Assembly (NCBI GenBank): GCA_943787745.1
Contig: CALSNJ010000006.1
Span: 31,692-95,691 of the forward strand
Reading direction: 5' to 3'
Source: an uncultured Alphaproteobacteria bacterium
Lineage (GTDB): Bacteria > Pseudomonadota > Alphaproteobacteria > UBA6615
DNA length: 64,000 bases
Position numbers and translations under genes: made by a program. The notes under the pieces were generated by a model that made no database searches, was not told where the DNA came from, and saw nothing but the letters and a program-made list of their open reading frames with translations. Of the stretch, positions 54,341 through 64,000 are shown piece after piece. The stretch's first letter is position 1; the number at the start of each line of letters is the position of its first letter.

Positions 54341-55881
54341 GGCCGCGCCCCCGGGCCCTCGACGCCACCCGCATCGGCCTGCGCGGATCGGCCCAGCACG
54401 ACCCCGATATAAGCATCTGGTGCAAACAGTTCTGCAGCCGCGCGTCCCGAGGCATTCACGACCGGCGCTGAGTAGACCCCGATGACAAATGTCAGGATCG
54501 TGAGTGCGCCCAGTGTACCCTTCATCACCGCACCCCCATCGGATGCGACAGCCGGGGCACCCTCGGGCGCAGCGCGCCAGAAAACCAGTGCGAAAATGCG
54601 TCCGACCAGCATCAGAGTCAGAAAACCGGAAATCAGGATACCGGCGACGATGCCATAAGCGCCTGCCTCAAGGCCGGCCTGAACGAGATAGACCTTGGGC
54701 CAGAACCCGGCGAAGGGAGGGACACCCGCCAGGGACAGACCACAAAGCAGGAAGGCCACGGCCAGAAAAGGGGCCCCTTTGTACAAACCCGCCAGATCCG
54801 CGATCCGTGTGCCACCGCCTGCCCGCACGATCATGCCCGTGGCCATGAACAAGGCTGCCGAAATGATGATCGAATGGATCATGTAGAAGGTCGTGCCCAG
54901 CAGTGCTGCTTCAGTCCCGATCGCGATGCCGCCAACCATGACACCGACACCGCTGACGACTGTGAAGGAGACAACCCGGCGGATGTCGGATTCCGCAAGT
55001 GCGCCAAGCGCCCCGACAATCATCGTGGCCACCGCCACCCAGATCATCGCTTCACGGGCGATATCCGCGCCGTCCGGGAACACGAGCATGAAGACGCGGA
55101 TCAGCGAATAGACACCGACCTTCGTGAGCAGCGCCGCGAAAATTGCTGACACCGCCGGCAGTGGCGTGTGATAGGCGGCCGGCAACCAGAAATGCAGCGG
55201 GAACAGGGCTGCCTTCATGCCCAGCGACAGGAGGAAGAGAAGCGCGATGATCTCGATCGGCGAATCCGCCGGCAGGGCCGCGACCTTGCCGGTCAGGTCC
55301 GCCATGCTGAGCGTGCCGGTCATGCCATAAAGCAGCGCGATGGCGATCAGCAGGAAGGTGGTGGCAAGCAGATTGAGAAACGCGTACTTCACCGCCCCGT
55401 CGAGCTGTTCACGACGCCCGCCCAGGACCATCAGGCCGAAAGAGGAGATCAGCGTCACCTCGAACCACACATAGAGGTTGAAAATGTCTGCGGTGAGAAA
55501 GGCGCCCGCAACCCCGGCCATGAGTGCCAGAATCAGGGGTATGAAGCCCGCACGGCGGTGATCGGCATTCGTATCGGCGAGGCTATAAATAAGGACCAGC
55601 AGCGCGACGAGACTGGCGGCAACCGTCAGACCCGCGCCAAACACGTCGGCGGCAAACGCGATGCCGAACGGCGCCGACCAGCCGCCCATCGCCATCGCCA
55701 GCGGACCGTTCTCCCAGACATGCTGTAACAGCACGATGGAGGAAACGAGCTGCAGGCTGATCGCAATAACGCCGATATTGGTCTGGGCGCGTTCGCGCCC
55801 CCAAAGGATCACAGTCAGCGCCACCCCGATCAGGGGAATCGCAACCGGCCAGACAACCAGCCATGCTGTCAGATCAGACAT
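54337..55881 (-). CDS. mnhD: Mrp antiporter subunit D
   Basis: 514 residues, about fourteen helices, NuoM/NuoN-like proton-translocating subunit. LNLYVWFEVTLISSFGLMVL holds the conserved membrane Glu, and AALFPLHFWLPAAYHTPLPA is the Lys-containing antiporter signature. It overlaps mnhC by 8 nt and mnhE by 4 nt. Confidence 0.94.
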   Translation of the reverse strand: MSDLTAWLVVWPVAIPLIGVALTVILWGRERAQTNIGVIAISLQLVSSIVLLQHVWENGPLAMAMGGWSAPFGIAFAADVFGAGLTVAASLVALLVLIYSLADTNADHRRAGFIPLILALMAGVAGAFLTADIFNLYVWFEVTLISSFGLMVLGGRREQLDGAVKYAFLNLLATTFLLIAIALLYGMTGTLSMADLTGKVAALPADSPIEIIALLFLLSLGMKAALFPLHFWLPAAYHTPLPAVSAIFAALLTKVGVYSLIRVFMLVFPDGADIAREAMIWVAVATMIVGALGALAESDIRRVVSFTVVSGVGVMVGGIAIGTEAALLGTTFYMIHSIIISAALFMATGMIVRAGGGTRIADLAGLYKGAPFLAVAFLLCGLSLAGVPPFAGFWPKVYLVQAGLEAGAYGIVAGILISGFLTLMLVGRIFALVFWRAAPEGAPAVASDGGAVMKGTLGALTILTFVIGVYSAPVVNASGRAAAELFAPDAYIGVVLGRSAQADAGGVEGPGARP

Positions 55882-56257
55882 CGCGGCCTCGCAGAAGAGT
55901 TCCGGTTGGCTCAGGCTCGGCCACGCGCATTTCGTCCGTGTTGATCGTGCCCAGCGACTGATAGGCCCGATAGGAGAGCACGAGCAGGAATGCGAAAAGA
56001 GAGAAACTGATCACGATCGCGGTCAGGATGAGCGCTTGCGGCAGCGGGTTGGCAATTCCTGGTTCGGCAACCTTCAGCCCATACTCGATCAGCGGCGGAT
56101 TTTCCCGCGTCAGCCGGCCGAGGACGAAGATCATGAGATGGGTGGCATTGCCCAGCACAAAGACACCAAGGATCAGACGGATCAGCGAACTCGACAGCAG
56201 TAGATAGGCGCTGATGGCAAAGAGGCAGCCGACAAGAATAGCGAGGACGATTTCCAT
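55874..56257 (-). CDS. mnhC: Mrp antiporter subunit C
   Basis: 127 residues, three helices, NuoK-like: SSLIRLILGVFVLGNATHLM and GIANPLPQALILTAIVISFS are the conserved blocks. It begins immediately after the mnhB stop. Confidence 0.93.
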   Translation of the reverse strand: MEIVLAILVGCLFAISAYLLLSSSLIRLILGVFVLGNATHLMIFVLGRLTRENPPLIEYGLKVAEPGIANPLPQALILTAIVISFSLFAFLLVLSYRAYQSLGTINTDEMRVAEPEPTGTLLRGRDV

Positions 56258-56671
56258 CTATTCCCGCTCCTCAAGGGCAAACGCGATACCCGAAATGGCA
56301 CCGACGACAACGAGATAGACCCCAATATCGAACAGCACGACGGAAGAGAAGTATTTCAGATCCGGATTGAATGCCGGAAACCACCACTGACCTGTCAGGA
56401 ACGCATCGCCGAACAGCAGGGACACGATGCCGCTGATCGCCGCCAGAAACAGACCAACGCCGGCAATCGTGATGGGCGGCACAATCAGCGCCCGCCGGGC
56501 CGATGCCAGGCCCTCGGCAATGGTGTAGATGGCAAAGGCCGAAGCGCCGATCAAGCCACCGATGAAGCCGCCACCGGGCTCATTGTGACCCCGCAGCAGA
56601 ACATAGATCGAAAACAGCAGCATCAATCCGGCCAGCGCCGGCACGGCCGTGCGGAGGATCAGCGAATTCAT
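56258..56671 (-). CDS. mnhB: Mrp antiporter subunit B
   Basis: 137 residues with four helices; [20 protein letters not shown] is the MnhB signature. Overlaps the mnhA stop by 4 nt and abuts mnhC, so the whole operon is tightly coupled. Confidence 0.94.
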   Translation of the reverse strand: MNSLILRTAVPALAGLMLLFSIYVLLRGHNEPGGGFIGGLIGASAFAIYTIAEGLASARRALIVPPITIAGVGLFLAAISGIVSLLFGDAFLTGQWWFPAFNPDLKYFSSVVLFDIGVYLVVVGAISGIAFALEERE

Positions 56672-58986
56672 GACGACGCCTCCGGCTTGTCTTCGGAGTC
56701 ATGGTCGATATGGCGGAAGGCGAGCAGGCACAGCACCGCGACACCCGCGACGGCCACAACGGCGATCTCGCCCAGCGTATCAAGTGCCCGGAAGTCGACA
56801 AGGATGACGTTGACGATATTCCGGCCATAGGCCTCGGTGTAGCTGCGCGCCGAGAAAAACTCGCTGAGCGTGAGATCCAGCGGTACCGATGTAATCGATA
56901 CCAGCAGGGTCGCCATCGCAATACCGATCGCACCGGCGATCAGCGCATCCCGCACAAAGCGCGGATAGCCCCGCCAGTCCGTGCCGAACACCGGCAACCG
57001 CGCCAGCACAAGCGCCAGGATCACAACCGAGAGGGTTTCGACCATCAACTGGGTAAAGGCCAGATCGGGTGCACCAAACAGCAGGAAGACGAAAGCGACA
57101 GAAAGCCCAAGCACGCCCATCAGCATGATTGCAGCCAGCCGGGACCGGGTAAACGGTATCGCCAGAGCCCCGACAAATGCGAGCAGTCCGATCGCCCAGA
57201 CGAGCAGATCGATCGGCGGCGCCTTCACGACGAACCCGTTGCCCAGCATGACCTGTGGCAACACCAGCACGGCCGCGAGTGTCAGGAAGGTAAACAGCAT
57301 GTAGCGCCGCAGATGCCCGGTCTGAAAGAGGTTTGTGACCGCACGCGCCAGCCCTATCAAACCATCCATGAACTGGTCATAGCCCTTATCCGGGCCCCAG
57401 AGCGCGTCGACAACACGCGCCAGAAATGCGCTCAGGCGCGCGCCCTGCCAGAAGAAGAACGCCCCCAGCGCGACCGTGATGATGCTGGCAACGACCGGAG
57501 CCTTGAAACCGCCCCACAGATAAAGATCGACCACCATTGGCACACCGGCCACCGCAACAGCAGCTGGTCCGATAAAGAATGTTTCAGCGAGTCCACTGAA
57601 CAATCCAAAGATCAGGCTCAAAGCAGCAAGTGTCAGCGCCCCGATCCACAATCCAACCGAACCCTCATGGGGCTTGTGCGGCGTATCGCCTGGTTTCCCG
57701 AAAAATGGCTTGAATCCGACAAGAAATGCGACCGCAAACATCAGCGCGTTACCGGTGATCGCAACGGCCGTGAGCAGCAACGGCAAACTCCCGTCGAGGG
57801 TGCCCTTGTAAACCCACTCTTTGGCAATAAAGCCGAAGAACGGCGGCAATCCCGACATGGACAATGCGGCCAGTCCGGCGGCCGCAGCCGTGAACGGCAT
57901 GACCCGGCCAAGACCCGAGAGACGACGCACGTCGCGCGTGCCGGTCCCATGATCAATGGAGCCCGCAACCATGAACAATGCACCCTTGAACATTGAGTGG
58001 GCAAACAGATAGGCCATCGCCGCCTGGATCGCGAGGGGTTCGCCAATCCCGATCAAAAACACCAGGAGCCCAAGGCTTGCGACCGTCGTTTGGGCCAGCA
58101 TCAGCTTGAGGTCCGTATTGCGCAGCGCCAGGATCGCGCCTGTCAGCAATGTTGCCCCGCCAAAGCTCATCAAGATGATCTGCCAGATATCCGTCCCGCC
58201 AAGCCCGGGATTCATGCGGGCCAGAAGATACACGCCGGCTTTGACCATGGTTGCCGAATGCAGATAGGCGCTGACCGGTGTCGGAGCCTCCATGGCGTTT
58301 GGCAGCCAGAAATGGAACGGCACTTGCGCAGATTTCGTGAAAGCCCCTGCAAGCACCAGAACGAGGATCGCGAGGTACCAGGGGTGTTCACGCAGCACAT
58401 CACCATCGGCCAGCAGGGTCGAAAGCTCCATCGACCCGCCGACCTGCGCCATCAGCAGGAGTCCGGCCAGCAGTGCCAAGCCACCTCCGCCCGTCACAAC
58501 CAGCGCCTGCAGGGCCGCCCGGCGTGAGCGCGCCTTGTCGTGGTTGAAGCCGATCAGCAGGAACGAGGTGATCGAGGTCAACTCCCAGAAGACAAAGAGC
58601 GTGACCACATTGTCGGCCAGAACAAGGCCAAGCATCGATCCCATGAACATCAGGACGAACATGAAGAAGCGGCCAAGGTCAGCATGACCCTTGAGATAGG
58701 CACCGGCATAAAGAACGATGAAGGTGCCAATAAATGTGATCAGGAGCGCAAAAAGCAGACTCAAACCGTCAACATAGAAGGACAGCGCGATGCCGAGGGC
58801 GGGCACCCATTCGGTCGAGAAGATGAATGTCTCCCCTGACGCCACAGGTCCAAGAAACTGTGCGAAGTAGATAAACAGAGCCGCCGGAAGAACGGCCAAC
58901 GCCCAGCCCGCAGAGTCACCGACCCGACGTCGCACGAAGGGTGCAAACACAGCCAAGACGAAGGGTGCAAGCGTTGCGGCTAGCAT
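56668..58986 (-). CDS. mnhA: Mrp antiporter subunit A
   Basis: 772-residue NuoL-like subunit, first gene of the operon. Signatures: [40 protein letters not shown] (with conserved Lys just upstream) and [20 protein letters not shown]. The C-terminal third adds the DUF4040/MbhE-like helices ([20 protein letters not shown]) typical of full-length MrpA. The ATG is at 58986, after which the intergenic region holds the promoter. Confidence 0.94.
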   Translation of the reverse strand: MLAATLAPFVLAVFAPFVRRRVGDSAGWALAVLPAALFIYFAQFLGPVASGETFIFSTEWVPALGIALSFYVDGLSLLFALLITFIGTFIVLYAGAYLKGHADLGRFFMFVLMFMGSMLGLVLADNVVTLFVFWELTSITSFLLIGFNHDKARSRRAALQALVVTGGGGLALLAGLLLMAQVGGSMELSTLLADGDVLREHPWYLAILVLVLAGAFTKSAQVPFHFWLPNAMEAPTPVSAYLHSATMVKAGVYLLARMNPGLGGTDIWQIILMSFGGATLLTGAILALRNTDLKLMLAQTTVASLGLLVFLIGIGEPLAIQAAMAYLFAHSMFKGALFMVAGSIDHGTGTRDVRRLSGLGRVMPFTAAAAGLAALSMSGLPPFFGFIAKEWVYKGTLDGSLPLLLTAVAITGNALMFAVAFLVGFKPFFGKPGDTPHKPHEGSVGLWIGALTLAALSLIFGLFSGLAETFFIGPAAVAVAGVPMVVDLYLWGGFKAPVVASIITVALGAFFFWQGARLSAFLARVVDALWGPDKGYDQFMDGLIGLARAVTNLFQTGHLRRYMLFTFLTLAAVLVLPQVMLGNGFVVKAPPIDLLVWAIGLLAFVGALAIPFTRSRLAAIMLMGVLGLSVAFVFLLFGAPDLAFTQLMVETLSVVILALVLARLPVFGTDWRGYPRFVRDALIAGAIGIAMATLLVSITSVPLDLTLSEFFSARSYTEAYGRNIVNVILVDFRALDTLGEIAVVAVAGVAVLCLLAFRHIDHDSEDKPEASS

Positions 58987-59321
58987 CGGTCGTTTCTACT
59001 CCCATCTGCCCGTTTGTGCGTTCACCGGTTTATTCTCCCGGATGCGCACCGCATTTGCGGTCCCCATTGCATCAGGAACAATATCGACGACCCAATCGGT
59101 CGTTTTTCGGCGATCGCAGGCGACTTTTGTCGCGCATCGGGTTGTCTGAGCGCGCCTCCTACGCGCTCGGAAGACGTATATTTGGGCTCTTAGGACCGGC
59201 CGTGCAAGGGCTTTTGGTCAGGCATTGAAGATTTTATTGAATCCGCCGCAGACCGGGTACAACCGTGGCGCAAGACCGATCAAAAAACCACGCCACATAA
59301 ATCGAAATTGGTCTCCGGAGG
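58987..59321. other. Intergenic region without a recognised gene
   Basis: 335 bp between the mnhA start and the stop of the dehydratase gene, both read on the minus strand. It should contain the promoter of the mnh operon. I see no good RNA gene, strong hairpin or conserved small reading frame in it. Confidence 0.5.
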
Positions 59322-61052
59322 CTAGAAAATCTCTGGCTCGTCGATCCGGGCACCTGCCTGCAGATAGTCAAAGTCACACCCACGATTTGCCTGCGTCACA
59401 TGCTGCGCATACATCGCGACATAACCCCGATCGGGTGTCGTGCGGTGCGGCTTCCAGACCTCTCGACGACGATCGAGTTCGGCCGCATCAACATGCAAAT
59501 TCAGAATGCGGCCCTCCACATCCAGTGTGATCAGGTCTCCATCCTCGACCAGACCCAGCGGTCCTCCGATATGGGCTTCGGGGGCGACATGCAGAACACA
59601 CGTGCCATAGCTGGTTCCCGACATCCGCGCATCCGAGATACGCACCATATCGCGCACGCCTTGTTCCAGAATCTTTTTCGGGATCGGCAGCAACCCCCAC
59701 TCCGGCATACCCGGTGCACCAACAGGTCCGGCATTCTGCAGAATAAGGACGGAATCCGGTGTGACCTCAAGATCGGGGTCATCCACGCGTGCTTCCATAT
59801 CGGCCCTGTCACGAAACACCACAGCGGGGCCCGTGTGATTGAGCAAAGCCGGATCAGCCGCACTCTGTTTGATGACGCAACCGTCCGGCGCAAGGTTCCC
59901 GAACAGCACCACGGTCCCGCCATCCGGACTCAAGGCCTTGTTCATGGGACGGATGACGTCTTCATTGTGAATGACGGCGTCCGCGTAGGTCTCACCGAGC
60001 GTGGTGCCGCCAACGGTCATGCACGAACCATCCAGCAAGTCACCGAGCGCGTTCATCAACGCGCGCAGTCCACCGGCATAGTAGAAATCCTCCATCAGAT
60101 AGGCGCCTGAGGGACGAATATTCGCCAGCCAGGGCGTGGTCCTGGAGATTTCATCAAAACGCGTCAGCGGCAACTCAACCTGCAAGCGCCCGGCCATGGC
60201 CACAAGATGGATGATCGCATTTGTCGAACCACCAATGGCCATATCCACCGTGATCGCGTTCTCGAATGCGGCCTGTGTCATAATGTCGGACGGCGTGATA
60301 TCAGCCCAGACCATCTCAACGATCCGTCGACCACTGGCGGTGGCCATCACGGCATGATTGGAATCCGGTGCAGGAATTGACGATGCACCCGGCAGTGTCA
60401 TTCCCAGTGTTTCAGCCAGCGACATCATCGTAGACGCCGTCCCCATCGTCATGCAGGTCCCCGCCGAACGCGCGGTGCCAGCCAGCACTTCATCAACAGT
60501 TTCTGCCGAGACCTTCCCTGCCCGAAATTCCGTGTAGTACTTCCAGTGATCGGTGCCGCTTCCCAGCGTCTCGCCATTCCAGAAACCACGCAACATTGGA
60601 CCTGCGGGCACATAGATAGACGGAATGTTCATCGAGGAGGCCCCCATGAGCAGGCCCGGCGTGGTCTTGTCACACCCTCCCATCAACACAGCACCATCGA
60701 TCGGATAGCTGCGCAGCAGTTCTTCCGTCTCGAGCGCCAGCAGGTTTCGATAAAGCATCGTGGTCGGCTTCATCAGGATCTCACCCAGCGAGATCGCGGG
60801 CAATTCGATCGGGAAGCCGCCAGCCTGCAGCACGCCGCGCTTGACCGCCTGCACCCGCTCGGGGAAATGGCCGTGACAGGTGTTCATTTCCGACCATGTG
60901 TTCACAATCCCGATAATCGGCTTGCCCGAATAATCCTCCGGCTCAAAGCCGAGCTGGCGCCAGCGACCGCGATGGGAAAAGGCCCGCATGGACTCGCCGC
61001 CAAACCAACGGTGGCTGCGCAATTCATCGGGGGATTTGCGAGGTTTGCTCAT
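59322..61052 (-). CDS. IlvD/Edd family dehydratase, probably sugar-acid dehydratase
   Basis: Iron-sulfur dehydratase. Cluster ligands lie in NTWSEMNTCHGHF, LMGGCDKTTPG and SAGTCMTMGTASTMMSLAET; IGGSTNAIIHLVAMAGR and SDARMSGTSYGTCVLHVAPE are further family motifs. The NTWSEMNTCHGHFPERVQAV form and the length (576 residues) fit L-arabonate/D-xylonate-type dehydratases better than dihydroxy-acid dehydratase IlvD, but the substrate is not settled. The start at 61052 (MSKPRKSPDELRSHRWFGGE) is preferred; ATG 61067 is an alternative. Confidence 0.85.
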   Translation of the reverse strand: MSKPRKSPDELRSHRWFGGESMRAFSHRGRWRQLGFEPEDYSGKPIIGIVNTWSEMNTCHGHFPERVQAVKRGVLQAGGFPIELPAISLGEILMKPTTMLYRNLLALETEELLRSYPIDGAVLMGGCDKTTPGLLMGASSMNIPSIYVPAGPMLRGFWNGETLGSGTDHWKYYTEFRAGKVSAETVDEVLAGTARSAGTCMTMGTASTMMSLAETLGMTLPGASSIPAPDSNHAVMATASGRRIVEMVWADITPSDIMTQAAFENAITVDMAIGGSTNAIIHLVAMAGRLQVELPLTRFDEISRTTPWLANIRPSGAYLMEDFYYAGGLRALMNALGDLLDGSCMTVGGTTLGETYADAVIHNEDVIRPMNKALSPDGGTVVLFGNLAPDGCVIKQSAADPALLNHTGPAVVFRDRADMEARVDDPDLEVTPDSVLILQNAGPVGAPGMPEWGLLPIPKKILEQGVRDMVRISDARMSGTSYGTCVLHVAPEAHIGGPLGLVEDGDLITLDVEGRILNLHVDAAELDRRREVWKPHRTTPDRGYVAMYAQHVTQANRGCDFDYLQAGARIDEPEIF

Positions 61053-61079
61053 GGGATCGAATTCCATTTGTGATCGGAG

Positions 61080-61712
61080 TCAGAACGGCCCGGTGCCGCG
61101 CTGTTCGGCTTTGCGCTGCTCAATCGCAGCGACTTCATCTTCTGTTTTGCCCCACAGCGGTGGGTCCTGAAGATACGCCTCTTCTTCAGGAGAACTCACC
61201 CGGCCAAGGACGTCGTTTCGATGGGGAAAACGACCGAAGGTCCGGATCGCCTCGCGATGGTCGAGCGCAGACTGAAGAGAGCGCTCCTGACCAAGATTCT
61301 CATAGAGCGCGCAGGCCCGGTCCTGATCGGCCAAATTCTCACTGTGCTCAAACGGAAGGTACAGAAAGATCCTGCGCCAACTGGCCATGCCCCGATCATA
61401 GCCCCGGTCGAGGGCGATCCGCGTGACCTCACGCGCCTTGGCGTCGGTGCCAAAAGCGCGGGGGGAACCCCGAAAAATATTACGGGGAAACTGGTCCAGC
61501 ATCAAAACCAGCGCCAGGCAGCTGGCTGGGTCGTCAACGAAATGATCATAGGCGCCACCGCCGGCGCGCTCATGGGCATCGCGAAAACGGCTGATGAGTT
61601 CGGCATCAAATTCGGCTGTGGAGCGGAACCAAACGTCGCGCCGCTCCATGTCCCGGGAAAGATCCGTGTCACCAAACCAAAATGTCAAAACGTCTGTGCT
61701 CAGGGGGTCCAT
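61080..61712 (-). CDS. DUF924 family protein
   Basis: 210 residues of the DUF924 family, helical TPR-like proteins of unknown function. Markers: VLTFWFGDTDLSRDMERRDV at the start, LALVLMLDQFPRNIFRGSPR, FLYLPFEHSENLADQDRACA and FGRFPHRNDVLGRVSSPEE. The start at 61712 gives the family N-terminus MDPLSTDVLTFWFG. It lies 27 nt upstream of the dehydratase gene and may be co-transcribed. Confidence 0.85.
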   Translation of the reverse strand: MDPLSTDVLTFWFGDTDLSRDMERRDVWFRSTAEFDAELISRFRDAHERAGGGAYDHFVDDPASCLALVLMLDQFPRNIFRGSPRAFGTDAKAREVTRIALDRGYDRGMASWRRIFLYLPFEHSENLADQDRACALYENLGQERSLQSALDHREAIRTFGRFPHRNDVLGRVSSPEEEAYLQDPPLWGKTEDEVAAIEQRKAEQRGTGPF

Positions 61713-61832
61713 ATGAGGCAATCCACACTGCGAAATATTGCCGAACCATAGCAGATCACCCGACCTGCGTTGCACCGCCATTTGGTGACCGATAACCTTC
61801 TTCGGGTCAGCGAAACAGATCGAGGGAATGAC

Positions 61833-62735
61833 ATGAAAGTAAATGCGGTTCGCGTATTCCTCATTGCCCTGCTGATTTCCAGCCCCGCCTTGGCCGACAG
61901 TTCATCGCCAAACCTTGCCGCCTATTACGATCGGCAAATGGCGATCGTGGGCGGACAGATCTATGCATGGAAGGGGCGAAACCCACCCAAGGCCATATCG
62001 GTCACAGCACATCAGGTTGGTGTTGGGCGTGACAGATATTATGCGCTGACAAACAACGACGACCTTCTCTCATTCGCAGAAAATATGGATCAACATGCGG
62101 TTGTGATGCAGGGGGTCGCGAGATTTTCCGCCGGCGACAGCGGGGTTCTGGCCATAACCAATGATCGCGCGCTTTGGTGGCTTTCTGGCAAAACAAGGCA
62201 ATTCATTGCCAACAACGTCGCTGTGGCTGCGGTTGGCGATAGCGCAAACTATTACATCACGTCCTCGGGTGATCTGTTCGTCAAAGGCCGCGCCCATCGC
62301 GGGCAATATGGGGATGGTCAGTTGAGATCGACCGATCAATTCGTGCAAACAGCATCCAATGCCGCACACATAACCGCCCATACAGGACACGCCATTCTGC
62401 TTCTCGCCAACGGAGACGTCCTCGGGACGGGCGGCAACATCTACGGCCCGGTCGGCATACACGGTCTTGGTGACAAGGCCGTCCGATGGAGCCAGATCAT
62501 GTCCGGCGCCAAGGCCATTGCGACCGGATCCTCCCATTCCCTGGCGATCCGCCCGAACGGCACATTGGTCGCATGGGGCAGAGGCTATGACCCAGAACCA
62601 ATGCCAATTTTGGGGGATGTTGTGGCCGTCGCCGCCGGCTCACGAACCACGATTGCCCTCAAAAGCGATGATACGTTGTGGCAATGGAATCGTGGGCAAG
62701 ACCCGCAACGCGTCCGGCTAACCAACGGGAACTGA
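61833..62735 (+). CDS. Secreted RCC1-like beta-propeller protein
   Basis: 300 residues. A signal peptide (MKVNAVRVFLIALLISSPALA) is followed by repeats of the regulator-of-chromosome-condensation type, for example GDVLGTGGNIYGPVGIHGLG, AIATGSSHSLAIRPNGTLVA and VAAGSRTTIALKSDDTLWQW. Five or six units can be counted, so the propeller may be complete. No catalytic site is seen; bacterial RCC1-like proteins are mostly uncharacterised. The start at 61833 follows GAGGGA. No operon partner. Confidence 0.75.
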   Translation: MKVNAVRVFLIALLISSPALADSSSPNLAAYYDRQMAIVGGQIYAWKGRNPPKAISVTAHQVGVGRDRYYALTNNDDLLSFAENMDQHAVVMQGVARFSAGDSGVLAITNDRALWWLSGKTRQFIANNVAVAAVGDSANYYITSSGDLFVKGRAHRGQYGDGQLRSTDQFVQTASNAAHITAHTGHAILLLANGDVLGTGGNIYGPVGIHGLGDKAVRWSQIMSGAKAIATGSSHSLAIRPNGTLVAWGRGYDPEPMPILGDVVAVAAGSRTTIALKSDDTLWQWNRGQDPQRVRLTNGN

Positions 62736-62919
62736 CGGCTTGGGTTCACCGGTGACCGCCTGGCCCAGCATGAATACTTGATACGACGTGGATTTGCCGC
62801 TGATTTGATGGGAGGGACTGCGAATACCGGCCATCGGATCGGCGCGGACATCGCGCGGCTTGATTAGGCAGCAAGGCCACTGGTAATTCTCGGCGGGTGA
62901 AATCCGTACGCGCCAACAA

Positions 62920-63930
62920 TCACTCTTCCGGCGCGATCATCATGGACCAAAGGCGTCCGAGACTGTCTCTCGGCTCACGCCGATGGGTCTGAAACGTGAC
63001 ATGGGTGTCCGGTCCGGCGGAAGCCGACACACCGATGGACCACAAGGCGTCGATTTCGTTGGGCACCATCGAGTAACGCACATCGACAATCCTGTCCGGG
63101 TTGAACGGGTCCTGCGCCAGAAAGCCATCACTGAACCAGTCGAATCGAGCAATATCCCGTCTCTGCTGGGAGTTTGGATCGAGACCGGGAAAATCCCGCT
63201 CGATGTTGAGCTTTTGGACCGAGGCACCGAAAAACACCCGTGGCACAAAGGTGGCGCGCACAGCATCGACGAAGAACTGGCCGTCACTCTCGTAGATGGT
63301 TTTCCATATCAAGATATTGGCGAAGCTGGGCTTGGCATCAAGCCGCATTGGCGTGTGTCCGCGTGATGCGGCGAGGGTTTCGCCCATTTCCATAGCCGCG
63401 TTTCTCTGAAGCATTCCCGCACCAAGATAAACACAGGCCCAGAGCAGCGCTGCCACCGCAAACCGCCGCTTTTTGCGCATGGCGGCAAGGATGACCAAGG
63501 CCATGACTGGCAGGGTAAACAGCGGATCAATAACGGAGACGAAGCTCAGCGAGATACGCGCAGAACTGAAGGGCCACAACAACATCGTGCCATAAGAGGT
63601 AAAGGCATCGAGAAGGCCGTGGGAACCATAGCCAAGAGTGCAAAACAGCCAGGTTGTTTTGAATGAAACGTCTTTTCGTCGCCCCAGAACCAGGTGGAGA
63701 ACAACCGCGCAAACCAATCCGCCAACGGGGATGAACAACAACGAATGGGTGAATTGCCGGTGGAATTCAAGAAACAGCAATGGGTCCGACGACGAGCGTA
63801 TCAGAACGTCCAGATCCGGCAGCAGCCCGGCCAGAAAACCGAAGCAGCCCGCCCAGAGCAACATGCGACGATCCCGGGCGACCACCTGCGGCAACGTCGC
63901 GCCGATAAGACCTTGTGTGATGGGATCCAT
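62920..63930 (-). CDS. YdjM-type membrane-bound metal-dependent hydrolase
   Basis: 336-residue protein of the YdjM/LexA-regulated membrane hydrolase family (Pfam PF04307). The N-terminus DPITQGLIGATLPQ and the motifs LPDLDVLI, HRQFTHSLLF and GYGSHGLLDAFTSYGTMLLW hold the conserved His and Asp residues thought to bind metal. Five or so helices are followed by a soluble C-terminal domain. ATG 63930 is chosen for its match to the family start, with GGGA upstream. The catalytic activity of the family has not been proven. Confidence 0.85.
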   Translation of the reverse strand: MDPITQGLIGATLPQVVARDRRMLLWAGCFGFLAGLLPDLDVLIRSSSDPLLFLEFHRQFTHSLLFIPVGGLVCAVVLHLVLGRRKDVSFKTTWLFCTLGYGSHGLLDAFTSYGTMLLWPFSSARISLSFVSVIDPLFTLPVMALVILAAMRKKRRFAVAALLWACVYLGAGMLQRNAAMEMGETLAASRGHTPMRLDAKPSFANILIWKTIYESDGQFFVDAVRATFVPRVFFGASVQKLNIERDFPGLDPNSQQRRDIARFDWFSDGFLAQDPFNPDRIVDVRYSMVPNEIDALWSIGVSASAGPDTHVTFQTHRREPRDSLGRLWSMMIAPEE

Positions 63931-64000
63931 CGTTATGTCCCGAGACGCTTCAGATGTTTCCGAGATGAATATGGAGACCATTCATACGAACGGTGTTGGT

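Noticed and set aside
56701..57996. Long open frame antisense to mnhA
   Set aside because: Highly charged, low-complexity translation opposite hydrophobic helices; a shadow of the real gene.

Overview
The window looks like a chromosomal segment of an alphaproteobacterium. The support is the housekeeping content and its arrangement: truA-fmt-def, recR-ybaB-dnaX beside a short SRP RNA, and pheA-kdsB next to a membrane-anchored cytochrome c. A yejABEF operon, a Gram-negative RND pump and a seven-gene Mrp antiporter fit the same picture. The order or genus cannot be fixed from the sequence alone. Coding density is high, with many 1-4 nt overlaps inside operons. No tRNA, rRNA, CRISPR array, transposase or integrase was seen.

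Layout. 1-10.9 kb is informational and core metabolism: truA (partial), fmt, def, rmuC, recR, ybaB, dnaX, the SRP RNA, nudC, pheA, kdsB, a cytochrome c, a HisN-like phosphatase and an ACT-domain regulator. 11.0-16.8 kb is the yejABEF peptide importer. 16.8-27.8 kb is mixed metabolism: a GhrA-like reductase, three GST-fold proteins, a luciferase-like monooxygenase, a TPR-sulfotransferase, an M17 aminopeptidase, a lipocalin-like protein, an FAD monooxygenase and a CmcJ/NvfI-like enzyme. 27.8-32.4 kb is a signalling operon of three receiver proteins and one multi-domain histidine kinase. 32.5-39.7 kb holds a LapG-like protease, an amidase and cyclase pair, a duplicated cupin, an MscS channel and a glutamate decarboxylase.

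39.9-48.7 kb is the most interesting part. It carries a cyclic-peptide-type ABC exporter, an SPFH protein and a small membrane protein. These are followed by a fused RRE/E1-like/YcaO cyclodehydratase of the TOMM (azol(in)e RiPP) type. Divergent from it are two multi-core, Cys-rich precursor peptides built on repeated SDEALD-PAPAQEA spacers, interleaved with three DUF697 paralogues. One precursor holds three perfect 69-bp repeats. Duplicated upstream blocks and three hairpins sharing one stem sequence show that the locus grew by cassette duplication. I read it as a multi-core thiazoline/thiazole RiPP locus that may be undescribed. The enzyme would bind the repeated spacer, heterocyclise core cysteines, and the exporter may secrete the product. 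No dehydrogenase or dedicated leader protease is in the window.

48.7-64 kb holds an RND efflux pump with its membrane-fusion protein, the mnhABCDEFG (Mrp) Na+/H+ antiporter, a sugar-acid dehydratase of the IlvD/Edd family, a DUF924 protein, a secreted RCC1-like propeller and a YdjM-type membrane hydrolase.

Quality note. Several genes between about 41.9 and 46.5 kb (SPFH, cyclodehydratase, precursor 1, first DUF697) carry single-base frameshifts while keeping conserved residues, and one receiver gene at 31.4 kb does too. Indel errors in the assembly are the simplest reading, but decay of the locus cannot be excluded from sequence alone.
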